A stretch of 64,000 nt of DNA, taken from Fasciolopsis buskii. Taxonomy: Eukaryota > Platyhelminthes > Trematoda > Plagiorchiida > Fasciolidae. The stretch spans positions 1-64,000 of the forward strand of contig LUCM01006560.1 of the NCBI GenBank assembly GCA_008360955.1, read 5' to 3'. How positions within the stretch are numbered: position 1 is the stretch's first letter; each line of letters opens with the position of its first letter. Position numbers and translations under genes: made by a program. The notes beneath the pieces are model-generated. The model was not told the DNA's origin, made no database searches, and saw only the letters and a program-made list of their open reading frames with translations. Positions 25,301-37,500 of the stretch are shown here, one piece after another.

Positions 25301-27740
25301 TCAATTACTTCGGGAAATGTTTTTTTTTCTTTGCGTTTTCTTGTCTTCCTGACAGGATCGTAGGCGAGCACAGCGCAAATAGCTTAAACATGTGCTCGAA
25401 AAACAAACCTTGTCGTAAATGAGACCGGGTGGTGTTCATTTTGCGCTAATGTGAACAGAATGAAAAAAGAACCGTTCGGTTTTTCACATGGAGTGTGTGA
25501 ACTCATTTCTCCTTAATGGCCGGCTAACGATTTTAGATGAGAATAGTATTGAACAAACATTGCATCTGTTCGGCACCACTGATTAGTCGCGCTTTCTACC
25601 GTTCGAAAAATCGAGACTTGCGTAAAATCTCCGTCGTGCCGGGAAGTAACCAAGTCATCACGGATTTATTCTTCCTTTTAATAATCGATAATTTGTCTTA
25701 GTCATACTTCAACCAGTTCACTTTTATCTTGTATAGTTGTCGAAAATCTGTATTCCATTTAACTGCAGGAATCCTGTTCACAGCTGCTCGATTCACGAAA
25801 CCGAGTGCTCCGTCTTCACCAGTAGTCTCAGTGGATCATGATTTCTCCCTCAATACGAATTCAGAATTCCTCTCGCGAACAGAGTAAAATCTAAATCCAA
25901 GGGAGTTAAGAGGTGGTCAACTTAATAGCAGTCGACTCGAGGATGCAGTGACCCGGTGGAATTTCACATAACGTTTCATTGTTGGATTGAGAACCACCAG
26001 TTTTCTGACACCCGAGACACATTTTCGAAATTACTCTGAGTTAGGACCCATTTTTTTAATCAGTTATTCATATCAAATAGGCTAATTTAAACATTCTATT
26101 TAAGATGCATTCTTCATTCCCGATAACTGGTGAGAGCTTTCGAGCTACCTTTCTTTCTGTAGTTCATAGAACAATTTGTCCGGCATGAAATTGACGAGTC
26201 TTGGGTGATGCTGATCTGAAATGTAGTTTCCAACTTAATGAGGCTAAACTGTATTCACATGTATTCGGCACACGAATTTGTTTCGTTTTTTTTAGATGTC
26301 GGATGTGACGGTCTCACGAAACGCTTTTAAGGAAATTCTCAAGCACACCATTTCACGATTTCCATGTGACTGCACTTATCCGCTCTTCTTACTATTACAC
26401 AACTAAATCAATCAGTCATGCCTATCATTCATCCACACAGCTTTCATCCAGGCTTTCTTCCTCCCCTGTCTGTGGACACTCCTATTTTGTTGTTTCCCAT
26501 CTCGATCAATACGGGGTCGAATGACCTTCACATTCTCCTATCTGTGGGACCTTTCTACCTTTTTTCTTGTTGACGTCATATTTCATTCTCCCCTTCTGCT
26601 ACGCTGCCTCTTCCCTTCGCACTACAACAAACTGACCTAGGCATACACATACCGATATCTGTCGTGTTTGTCATGTGATAAGACTGATCTGTGGCTCAGT
26701 AACAACCATCCTGCATACCACGTGCTTGTCAGGATTAGGTAGTCCTTCGTCCGTCACGGATCTGAGGGTGTTTACTTTTCGTTTCATGGCCTCGTAAGTG
26801 GGCTTTTCCGTGACTAGTCAATTTTCCTCGACATAAAAATTTATTTTGCCCTCATAGTGTGACCCGGTTCCGTTTCCAAGTTGAAACCCTCGCACACGTA
26901 TTTTGCAATTTCGAATATCCCACAGATTTCAGATTGGTTGGATATATGTCAAATTGATTTCCCGGTTCAAATACACACGGACTGGACACTCATTTTCACT
27001 GGCTTGAAAATCGAGTATGCCATCCGCTGGCTGTTCACGAATCCGAAAGCGATCCACGCAAAAACGGCCGGTTTCATAAAATCTATTTATTTGCACAAAC
27101 TAATCTTTTTTAGTCACAGAACGGAAGAAATTGTGGATTGTTATGTGACTTTGCCTCTTGTCCTCCAAGTCGAGTTTTAATATTTCCCAGGAAGTTTATC
27201 CTAATGGACAAGAATGGGAACATCTCTTGCTCCATTTGTAATTCCACTAGATTTGGTTGACAAACTGTAGGTTGCAGAATTCGTTTCTTCCTCTAGCTAA
27301 TCCACTGAAAATCGGGATACGTGATTTGGAAATGACAAACAGATCAGCCTGATTCCTCTTGCCCAGGGAAGATTATGGCGTGCATCCAAATTGTCTATTT
27401 TTCACATCACCAAACGACCATTTCAGTTCCCGATAATCAGTAATCTTTCCAGTAGACGAGCGGATTTTAGTTCGTCAAATCCATCGCGTGATTTTACTCC
27501 ATAGTTCGACAAATGTTCCGCGTCTCGTGAACGAGTTGTTGGATTATCCTGCAACCACAACGGCGGTCGAAGCCGGGCGTGAATGACCGAAAGCTCAAGG
27601 CAATGACCTCTTGGCTAACACCGATTAAGCATGAAAACAGTACGGTTGATTTTTCAGATCAAGCAATCATGATACATCTTTTTGAGCTTTTGTCCTCACT
27701 TGCTGACTGACTTGAGCAAACACTCCTGTAAGCCGGACCT
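22354..27740. other. No gene recognised (5.4 kb)
   Basis: Includes a pyrimidine-rich stretch around 26,430-26,620. Several short frames overlap on both strands at 23,149-23,401. Nothing in it matches a family I know. Confidence 0.45.
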
Positions 27741-27919
27741 GGGCCGGCGGTGGCCAAACGGATAAGGTCCTGGCGCTTGGACGTGAAGGTCGTGGGTTCG
27801 AATCCTCCCACCGCTGATCAACTTCCCCACCTGGCAGTCCTCTGCTGGCCGCGGTCCCCTTCCTGAAAATTGATGTGCATTGTTGTTTCATTAATAAAGG
27901 AAGTAAAAGGTAAAAGATG
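27741..27919 (+). mobile_element. tRNA-derived SINE, well preserved
   Basis: A tRNA-like head with a perfect A-box TGGCCAAACGG (27,751-27,761) and a perfect B-box GGTTCGAATCC (27,795-27,805). An unrelated body follows, and then a 3' end TTCATTAATAAAGG with an AAGTAAAAGG-type tail. The 34-bp box spacing is tRNA-like, but the sequence continues well past the head, so this is a SINE rather than a working tRNA gene. Transcription would be by Pol III and mobilisation by a LINE in trans (family knowledge). It is the best-preserved member of the family also seen at 16.7, 40.5 and 42.1 kb. Confidence 0.85.
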
Positions 27920-28549
27920 AAAGACTGTGTTCAAAATCACTTTGTGTATTCATAGAGAGTACCGCTTTCCACGGTTTACAGAATCGCTTGTCCCTGTGTT
28001 CAACTGCCTTGTGATGACTTCCGCGAACATCACCGCTCCGATATCTCTGTCAGCTGCCTTGTACGTGCAGTTCTATTTTCAAAAGAAAACATGATCGGTT
28101 TATTGTTTCGCCGTTGTCGTGTAGTACCGTCACCTGCAATGAATAGCTGGACTAAAGTGCATTATGAAAATCAAAAGAATGGAGCATTCTTGTGCAGAGG
28201 AGGAATCAAAGGGAAGTGTATTTCACATAAAAAACAATAACGTGATATGAATAGTTCGCAATAAAAGAAAAAACGGGCTCACGTAAGCGTTTGGCCTTAA
28301 GTAGGCCGATGAATTCGGTTACACACAAATCACCAAAGTTACAAATGCTGGGTTCCGTCCCAATTTCTGTACTGAAAATCGAACTAAAATGTCAGCTTTT
28401 CAAGGAAAACTGACGTCATTTAAAAGCTTATAAGTAGCACACCGATGGATAGTGAAGGGATTTATGCCAAGCATAGATCTACTCGGACATCATAGCTTGA
28501 CCACTACTAGATTGAGGGCACGTTTCCGATGGGGTGACGCGTGAGTGTC
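27920..28549. other. No gene recognised
   Basis: Unique-looking sequence between the SINE and the left arm of the inverted repeat. Confidence 0.45.
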
Positions 28550-28663
28550 CCGTCGAACATATGCACGAGTAAAGTCAACTTCTCCCATACTGTTGCCTAA
28601 ACGTACAATCAGATGCGCTTACGCCGGATTCGTGTGCCAGCCGACTCACAAATCGGTCGGCAA

Positions 28664-28697
<34 letters not shown>

Positions 28698-29251
28698 TGT
28701 CGAACACCCGGACACCATGCACACAAACTGACATCCACACACAATAACGCGTCAACCATACGTTCCGTGTGAAAGTGACCATGACTTGCCATGACTTGCC
28801 ATGACTTGTCGATTCATAACACAGACGAAGGTTGTCGTGTGTCAGAAGGAAATGGGAGTGTTTAATTCTCCAAGGTTGAATAATCACAACCGACAATGAG
28901 GACAACATAGTAGAACTGATAAATCCACAACGTCTAAACCGAAACAACTAGACGGTCTATTCTAGCCGAAAACGAAATATCAATTTAATGTCTCTCGAAT
29001 AAGTTGCCACATTTCTCTATACTCTTCCTCACATTTGCAAAACTCAGAACTCGATTTATGCAATCAATGTGGAAATAGCAAGGGTTGGCGATTGTTCTAA
29101 CGTCGTGCACAGAGGTGAGAAATTTCCTTGGGAATCTGCTTGGGGCTTTCGTACGATTCGGATCAGTCTGGATGTAATGTCATTGAAGATCCGGTGTGTG
29201 TGTGTGTGTGTGTGTGGAGCAAAATTGTTCCGTTGGAGCTAAATTAGCATC
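28550..29251 (+). repeat. Left arm of a 0.7-kb inverted repeat
   Basis: Reverse complement of 33,826-34,521. By eye I count about eight or nine substitutions, plus length differences in a (CGAACA)n run (28,671-28,697), in a CATGACTTGC triplication (double in the other arm) and in a (GT)n run (29,194-29,216). Homology begins sharply at CCGTCGAAC and ends at TTAGCATC. There is no terminal inverted repeat within the arm and no convincing coding frame, although a 112-codon minus-strand frame is shared with the other arm. The arms are much younger than the LINE between them. Confidence 0.9.
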
Positions 29252-29880
29252 TACATGTTTGTCAGATATCGTCCCAAAACCTGGTTTGGCAAGGAACCAC
29301 ATAAAGCCCGAAAACTTCATTCGTTTTAATTAAACTGACCACAACAAACTGTGGCCCGCAAAGTCACTGGTCGTTGCATCTGAAGTTCACTTCGTGGTCT
29401 TTCTTATGTTCTCATGTCCTTAGACAACTTTATTATGCCACACTAGGTTTGCACCTGGACCCGCCATGAAAGCTTGCTTGTCTCCAAGACACAACGAGTT
29501 ACAAAGGATGGTTTATCTCAAGTCAAAAGTTCAATAATACCCGGAACATCAATGAGTAGTGGCCTGGTGAAGTAGTGTTCCGGTCCTCCAGATTAAGGGT
29601 CGATTTGAGCTGGAAGCTCGGTCAGAAAATTGAGTGGAAGAATAATCTATCCAACTGGAAAGACTTCCATTTAGTCATTCCCCACTGTCCCGGGGGCAGG
29701 TTCTTATCACAGAACTAAAGGCTTTGGTTAGGAACCCCAATAGTTCTCTTGTTTAGGGGATAGACTCCCTAATGCACCCTTCGCGAACCCAATGAATAGT
29801 GTAAACACAACAAGTTCCTCCACTGGGTCCGTTGTCGTTCATGACCACGACTGAGCGGCACATGGTGTCAGGCTGAATAA
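29252..29880. other. No gene; possible LINE 5' leader
   Basis: No motif is visible. The right part, from about 29,700, may be the 5' leader of the LINE that follows, because LINE similarity becomes recognisable soon after. A GGGTCGATTTG word near 29,598 is faintly B-box-like but has no matching A-box. Confidence 0.3.
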
Positions 29881-30357
29881 GTTAACATCCGCTGCCTTGT
29901 GGGCGAGAATTCTGAGTCAGCAGGATAGGATTCCCAATGGACAACTCCTTCTGTGATGTGAGCAGCAGCAAAGTACTGATAGCCCGAATACCTCCAGGAC
30001 ACTTTCTACAGTGGAACTTTTCGTATTCCCGTTCTTCTGATATGGGGGTCACTCGAGATGTTACGGGAAACCTAGGATCGACGGGTTTAGATGATGGTAA
30101 CCCTACTGGAAGGGAAAGAAATGGCTCCCAAGAGCATTTTAACTCAAATGATCGCTTCACTTGGCTGCTTTCAATGTCAGTCCAGCCAGAAGGGCTGCTC
30201 TAGATGGATGTATGCTCTCTGCCGTATGTGCATAAAAGGTCCCACTTCTTTGATCACTATTCGCAACCCAGATAAAAAACACATTCTGTCGCTTCACTCT
30301 ACGTCTGTCTGGTAATCGGTCACTCTTGGTCAGGTTGGCGTTGGGACGACTCTGAGC

Positions 30358-30960
30358 ATGCGAGCGGAGGGTGCACTGTTCGACTGGATGCCAGTCGACG
30401 GTCATTTGGGTGTAGTTTGGTTGAACGGTTCTGTACGTGTGAATTGCAGTCGACTGAAGCGTCATTGTTTGTTCGTTGCTTCTGTGCATGCTCTCACCAA
30501 CCGCAACTCTCCTGAGGTGAAAGAGGAGTTCCGCCAGGAGTTATATAGACCCCGCGAAGTGTGCGTTCAACAGATGTTGTGGTCGTTGCTGATTTCAAAG
30601 CCCAAGTGGGTACTTAGCAGAGAAGCAATGTCACATCAGAAGCGGATTTTCTGTCCCAGCCGATCGGACCGTCGACGGAAATCGTCTCATCCAAGTTTGT
30701 TCTGACTGCAGACTGTTTTCGGCCAACACCAGTTTTGGGCATAAAAAGTGACATTGACTTACTTGGCATCCTCCTTCACCAGCAAAACGTTGAACTCAGA
30801 ATGACAAGGTTGCCGTCGATCATCGATGGTGTGGATCAGTTGAGGACTGCCGGTTATTCTGGTCCACATCCGTGAAATCGAATCATACCAGTGCTTGATT
30901 TTGCTTGTTCTTAGTAGGTGGTCACACCAGCAAGGAAACCACAAGTCCTGCACAAATGAT
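30358..30960 (+). pseudogene. LINE AP-endonuclease domain, broken
   Basis: The longest intact piece is 30,358-30,705. The frame then shifts for the catalytic GDFNAQVG relic near 30,580-30,610 and again for the C-terminal segment near 30,760-30,890. The enzyme would nick target DNA for reverse transcription. Here the frame breaks and the loss of G and N in the GDFN motif (read as ADFK) make it non-functional. Confidence 0.75.
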
Positions 30961-31289
30961 TCTAGACAGTAGTCCCAGACCTCAGTTCCAGTGGGAATTT
31001 TGAATGCGCTAGCCGTCTCAACAAAGTGCCCCGCATCTGTGGGAATACTCGAAGCAGATCAAAAAAGCCTTGAAATCATTAGTGATTGCCACTTAGGACA
31101 CTTTATTATACAAACCTCAGAAGCAATGAATAATCGCGACATCAGTTACCCTGTTGGAGGATCGCAAATTCGTCCCCCAAATACCACATTCAGTGAGGAT
31201 CACCGATTCCCGAAACGTCAACTGGCCAAGAACTATAGAAATGATCGGGAAAAGCGGTAGATAGGAAAACGGAAAAGCTGCAGCTGCCA

Positions 31290-32060
31290 GCAATACTCTC
31301 AACCTTAACCGACTGATTAGGAATACTGGTCCATGGAAAACCAACGTAAGTGAGATTGCTAGGGAATTCGACGACGCTGACTCACTATGAAGACCGTCAG
31401 CTGGCTCGTTGGGTAGAGCACTTTAGGGGACAGTTTAGTTGGCTCACAGCCGCAGTGAGCCTTTCACCTATGCCTGCAAGTGAGCCAATCCAGACGGATA
31501 TCAGTACTCCATCAATAAATGGATGTGATCAAGGAGATCAGTTTTCTTAAAGGGTACAAGGCTACTGGACCAGATGAACTGTCACCATCGTTCTTAAATG
31601 TCGATGGTGAAGTGTTAACATCGGAGCTAATGAAACTCTTGGGACCAATCTAGGCAAATGAAAGGATCCCTAAGTAGTGGTTTGAATTGGCTAATGTGCC
31701 GATTCACAAAAAGGGCAATAGATGCTCATTTAAAAATCTCAGGTGAATTAGTTTAGTAAACATCGTACCTGGCGACTGCATAGTACTCGCGAAATGTGCA
31801 TGCATGAAAACCAAGCAGGTTTCCGTCTCGACCGGGGCTTTGTTGATCAAATTTCACTTTGCTACAGACCTTATAATAGGCAGATATTGCCTAGACCCAC
31901 GATTTTTGTCTTTCTTGATTTGGAAAATGACGTTCGACTCAATCGATTGTAGTTTTTTGGCGTTTCGCTCATGCTCACAGAACGACTGCCTCTTTTTACG
32001 CGGTTCTTCGAAGCAGGTAACAGTTGGAAGATTGTTCGGTGTGACTAGTAAATGATATAG
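31290..32060 (+). pseudogene. LINE reverse-transcriptase N-terminal half, broken
   Basis: Contains the RT segment before and including motif A. A 66-codon open piece at 31,350-31,550 holds RWVEHFRGQFSW. The next frame has KATGPDE, a stop and then IHKKG. The FLDL part of motif A is frameshifted near 31,905-31,940. No palm motifs B or C follow. Confidence 0.75.
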
Positions 32061-33825
32061 CAAAAAACATATGACGTCATTAATCATCCGACTGGCTCGT
32101 GTGAGTTCAGCTAGGCTACCAGGTTGGGGCTCACAAGACAGTAGGTGCAGGAATTAAATGTTCCAGTCAGTGGTATTCTTGCACGCGAAATCTCTTCTCT
32201 TTTGGTCTAGTGTTAAATTTATTACTTAGCAGTCGGTCATTCAATATTTCTCGTTTATTTTGCTCTTTTTTCAAATGGTGTTGTGAACTAGCAACCATAC
32301 GTGTGCAATGGATGCTCAAGCTGGACAAAACTGAATCAGCTTCATTACCTACGCATGTAACCGAAATTGTTCATCTGATATGTTGCGAGAAAAATTGGTT
32401 TGAGTAGTGGTTTGTATCAGCTGCCGTCTGCCTCCAGTGAAAGCTTCAGATGTCCTAAACCACAAGCCCACAGCTAAGGAAATTTCGGTACGAAGATTGC
32501 TGAATTATTTATGTCAATCGGGGCATACTAGTTACAACCTTTTTCGTGTAGTTAGCAGTCCAATAATTTAATAAATTTACAGATACAAGCAGGCTTTTGT
32601 TGTGAATGACCTTAGACTATCTGACCTTCTCACTGCGTTCTGTTGAATAACCTCATCCAGGAAGTATCTCGGCTTTTGCTGCTGATTCCAGACTTTGTCG
32701 TACTGAAGGCTTCCTTCAGCCCGTGCCGAACACGAGGGAGAGTATCTAACCCCAAACGAAAGAACCCATTGATGATTACTTTAAAACTAACAGGAATGTG
32801 CAGATCACAGTACTTGAGTTTGGCTTCTACGGACCGGATCCGCTATTTGTTTCTTTGTTTTTCCTGCGTCGTCGCACGGCCGCTGACATGACCCCGCTGA
32901 CAAAACGGACAAAACTGACAATGCAAATACAAATGACTCATGCGATTTAAGGTGTTTTAATCATTCAAGTCGTCTTGAGTTCAGTTGATCATATCTAGAA
33001 CTTATGGAAATCTGTTCCGGGACACGGTTGCCTTCAATTTACTGGCCTCGTTGGCAGGCCACACTAAGGACTCATCGAAAATATTAGACTCCATGTTCTC
33101 TATCAAGGGCCGGAATCGTGAACCAATTCAGATATAGGTGTCATTTCTTTGAGAAGGTCTACATAACGAAATATCTACAGATTTCGATCCAGTAAGACGG
33201 ACCACCATTGAATAGTGCACAGCAAGTCAGGGTCTTTAAAGAATGTCAATTCAGGATAACGGACAGGACGTACGAACGGTAGGGAGTACATGTCGTGATC
33301 AGCCATCTAACGCCAGTGAAATTTTGCTCAAAACCGTGAAGACTAAAACAAGTGCAAGAAGGTGCAAACATTTTAATTCTGAATTCGACCCACCCCCCGT
33401 AAAAAAACAGATCGATGGCTAAAATTCAGAAAGCTGGTTATAAATAATTCAGGTAGACATACTTTTCATTCTTGTCGTTTTCTTAAACCGAAGTGTTTTT
33501 AGGTTAATTACCCGGTCCGGTTAGTCGGTGCAGTGTGTAAGCTGATTAGGATCGTATATGCGAACCAGGGAGACGTCGCGCATCTGTCGAACACAATTAT
33601 ACTTTTTGCAAATAAATTTGGGAAGACAGATTTATGTGCACGTAAAATTGTCAGTAAATGAACAACAAATGACGGTAAGCAAGTCGGGATTGTTAACGAC
33701 AGAAAATTCGAGGAACAGATAAAAATTGGTAGGCAGCTGCAATGAACTGTTTACCCTGTGGTTGGTGCAGAAGAGGAACAGATGAAATAGCCCCGTGAGT
33801 TGTTGTGTGAAAACCGCCTCATGCG
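32061..33825. other. No gene recognised (inside the inverted-repeat spacer)
   Basis: Between the abrupt LINE end and the right arm. I find no continuation of the reverse transcriptase and no other known element. Confidence 0.45.
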
Positions 33826-34373
33826 GATGCTAATTTAGCTCCAACGGAACAATTTTACTCCACACACACACACACACACACACACACCGGATCTTCAATG
33901 ACATTACATCCAGACTGATCCGAATCTTACGAAAGCCCCAAGCAGATTCCCAAGGAAATTTCTCACCTCTGTGCACGACGTTAGAACAATCGCCAACCCT
34001 TGCTATTTCCACATTGATTGCATAAACCGAGTTCTGAGTTTTGCAAATGTGAGGAAGAGTATAGAGAAATGTGGCAACTTATTCGAGAGACATTAAATTG
34101 ATATTTCGTTTTCGGCTAGAATAGACCGTCTAGTTGTTTCGGTTTAGACGTTGTGGATTTATCAGTTCTACTATGTTGTCCTCATTGTCGGTTGTGATTA
34201 TTCAACCTTGGAGAATTAAACACTCCCATTTCCTTCTGACACACGACAACCTTCGTCTGCGTTATGAATCGACAAGTCATGGCAAGTCATGGTCACTTTC
34301 ACACGGAACGTACGGTTGACGCGTTATTGTGTGTGGATGTCAGTTTGTGTGCATGGTGTCCGGGTGTTCGACA

Positions 34374-34407
<34 letters not shown>

Positions 34408-34521
34408 TTGCCGACCGATTTGTGAGTGAGCTGGCACACGAATCCAGCGTAAGCGCATCTGATTGTACGTTTAGGCAACAGTATGGGAGAAGTTGACTTT
34501 ACTCGTGCATGTGTTCGACGG
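33826..34521 (-). repeat. Right arm of the 0.7-kb inverted repeat
   Basis: Mirror copy of 28,550-29,251 with about 98-99% identity by eye. It begins at GATGCTAATTTAGC and ends at GTTCGACGG. It has one fewer CGAACA hexamer and one fewer CATGACTTGC unit than the left arm. The arms are separated by 4.57 kb, so the locus could form a long hairpin. Confidence 0.9.
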
Positions 34522-37500
34522 AGCGCTTGTTAGTGCACACTTTCTTCCAGACAGCATTTTGCTGAGTACCTGCTCCCTGCTTTGTTCATTCAACTCACGA
34601 ATAGTGGTCAATTTGTCGGCTTCATGACGTGCACACGTAAAAGGTACTGGCCTGATTCGCGCCACAGGCAGTGGTATCTCTGTCAACCTACTTCAATATG
34701 GCTGCCATTGATTTCCGTACTGGTTGTGCATTTGTTGCCTTTTACATGACCCAGGCGGAGAAACAATATTGCAGCAATCTTAATATGTGTAATCTTCAAA
34801 CGGTGTTAGAAACGCATCTTCCATTGTGAAGTTGTGCAGTACAGTTTACACACAGACCAGAGTCTGTAGTCTTCTTTACCTTTCTCGTCCTTGAGAACCA
34901 GCAACTGCTCACTGCCTCTGTTCACCAGGATCTTGTCTTTTGTTTCCCCATCAGGAACTATCACTGCCTTCATTAAGTTTAGTCATACAAGGCTAGGTGA
35001 ACTCTATTGAGAATCAGAGTTTGACGTACCTGAGGTAATGTCATTTTGTATCATGTCAAGATTAGTCGGATTGATCTCAAAGCTAAACGGAACTCCTATA
35101 CCAGCGGCTTTTGGAGATTTCGTTCCTGTCGTTCCGAAATCTGATCCTTCCTACATGAGCTTGTACGCGCGCACTATGACCCGCACGGATCACTTGTTCA
35201 TTAGCCTGCAATCTGTGAGTAGACCTGTGCTGACCAGGTCTTGTGAAATACAGATATGTCACTACCCATTTACGAATATTTTTGTCATTTTTCGAACACT
35301 CTTGGGATAATTCGAAAATTTTGAGAAGTGACATAAATGATAATCAAAAAGTTATAGGTAAAATTCATGTCGACGCCAAACGACTTCCCCCCCTAAGCTG
35401 ACACTATCTTGTGTGACTTTCAGTCATAGAAATTCTTTCCCCAGAGGTCAATATTATTAGTTTCACTCGGTTCCTCATTTGCAAAGTGATGGTTCCCCGA
35501 GTCTCAGATGTTCTATGCCACTTTGGATGGTGTTTGCAATCTACCGTGATTGTTTCGTTCAAATCGATAGTTCACGTTTTACCTGACCAAGCAATTTAGA
35601 AGATAAATAGTGTGAAAATTATTTCTCCCGTAATAGTAAAAGACGGGATGAAAAATTAGTATAGCCACAATGAGGCAGGGATTTTACAACAAAGTGGAAC
35701 ATTTGATACTTCTCGAACTGGTGATGAAAAACCGAACTTCGACGTACCGCTCGAATCGCATTTGGTCTACGCGCTCAGTCCACTCCGAATCTCGGAACAC
35801 AAAATATTTGGACTCGAACCTGTACGGTACATCTCCTGAGATCGCATTACATGCTAGTGACGCCGATTTCCACTAGGTACAATCAGTGCGCATTTGGATG
35901 ACGTAAAGCTCGCGTGTACACACACACACACACTGACAATACGTAACAAATGAATGTGAGATGACAGATTTAGTCAGTCACGTTGTCGACAGCCCAGATG
36001 GGGAATCGGCAATAACCAATTGGGAAATCAGTTAGCAATCGCGGTCAAAGGAGAGGAGGATGGAATGTGAAGACGGTCAAAGATCTATTGTTAGAGGAGA
36101 CAAGCGAATAAAGTTCACTAGTTGTTTTTTTCGAGAATGAGAACGTGTCTGATCAGTAATTGGTTTGTTTAGGAATTTGACACGGTCAAAATCACAGTGC
36201 TGGGCGAAAACGAAACATCGAACGGGCCACCATTATCTGTCCATTCTTGACGGAATAAAATGATTCACATTGAAAAAGGATGGATGGGTAGTTGCCGTAT
36301 TTCGTGAGGCGACTATTTAAGGTAACTTAATATACGCCTCGTGAAACATTGCGAAATTCTGCCATGATTATTACTTACAACTTAGAACATCGGATTCATT
36401 TAAAATTTATTAAAATCGCCTATCATGGTTATCCCGTTCAGAGAGTTTGACATGCCGTTTCAACCTATTTTGCCTCGGGATATTGGGTCACATTTTGGTT
36501 AGTCCTAGTATTAGTTTCCACTCCAGCCCGTCTGCCATTTCCGAACAGTTTACAAACTACCAATTATTTGGTTAGTTTGTGTATGTAAGCTGGTCACGGC
36601 ATTTGCGTATGTTCTCAAGGAAAAGCAGCCGCTTTTTGTTTCACAGGAGAGCAGCTTGACTGTCATTTTGAAAATCCGCATCCGCTTGGGAGCCTTGGGC
36701 GACGAATACAATTCGTTTTTACAATTATTCTATTCCAACATGAGTTCGTGAAGAATGTGATCATCAACCACGTGGTAATCAAGGTGTTGAATGCCGTACC
36801 AATGTAAAACCAGTCGGCTCTTCTCTAGTCAGTGAAACAAAACGGAAGGAAGACAGACAGCTCCAGATCTGTGCCGTTCGTCTGACGTTTTCGGTGACCC
36901 GTGAGGAACATTAAATCGCATCTGAGTCATATTTTAGTTGGATAAACAGCGAAGTATGATTTTTGCGATAGGCCGCCCAGTAATTCCTACCCGCATCCTG
37001 GAACCCGTATCGATCAACAATTATAAAACATTAAAGGATATAGCGTCACAAAAACGAAACGCACATTGGTGACCGAAGGAAATAAAATCACTAATGGCTT
37101 TTATCCAAAGTTACCATGCTTTTCACTCTTTTCCACTAAGGTAAGTCATACAAAAGTCATATTTTAAAGACGATTAGCCATTTACATTTTTTTCTCTCAC
37201 GTCCATATTGAATGAATTGCCTGAGGTGTTATTGCACGCGTACTGACGACAAAAATATCTACTCCGAAGACTGCCGTAGGTGTTCTGAGGTATCACTCAT
37301 ATCCAATTACTCAGTCGGACCAAGCAGTTAGTCCAGTGCTGTCATTCACCACGTTTTCAGCCCTTTTGTCTAGATACACGTCAGCAAAAGTAGACCCCAT
37401 CGGGATCGCTTTGCAAAGCCGTACTAAACAAGTCAGAAAACGATTGTCGTTTGGGAACAGAGATAATCGCAGAAAACTATTCGCCATCTTGGGTACTAGA

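Larger units (their letters stand above)
29880..32060 (+). mobile_element. Degenerate non-LTR retrotransposon (RTE/SR2-like LINE), 3'-truncated
   Basis: A dead LINE whose single ORF is broken by many frameshifts and stops. Read across frames it shows these parts in order. An AP-endonuclease region covers about 30,350-30,960, with a WMPVDGHLG-type segment, VVVADFKAQVG (relic of the GDFNAQVG motif), DGNRLIQVCSDCRLF, LTWHPPS and a final WSTSVKSNH that matches the conserved S-D-H motif region. A linker (30,990-31,330) follows. The N-terminal part of the reverse transcriptase (31,290-32,060) has IRNTGPWK, RWVEHFRGQF, the finger segment YKATGPDELSPSF, VPIHKKG and ISLVNIVP, and ends around motif A (TFDSID). 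Motif B and the catalytic YADD of motif C are absent, so the copy is truncated at its 3' side. Order and wording fit the RTE/SR2-like LINEs of flukes. The clade call is from memory of the family. Confidence 0.8.
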
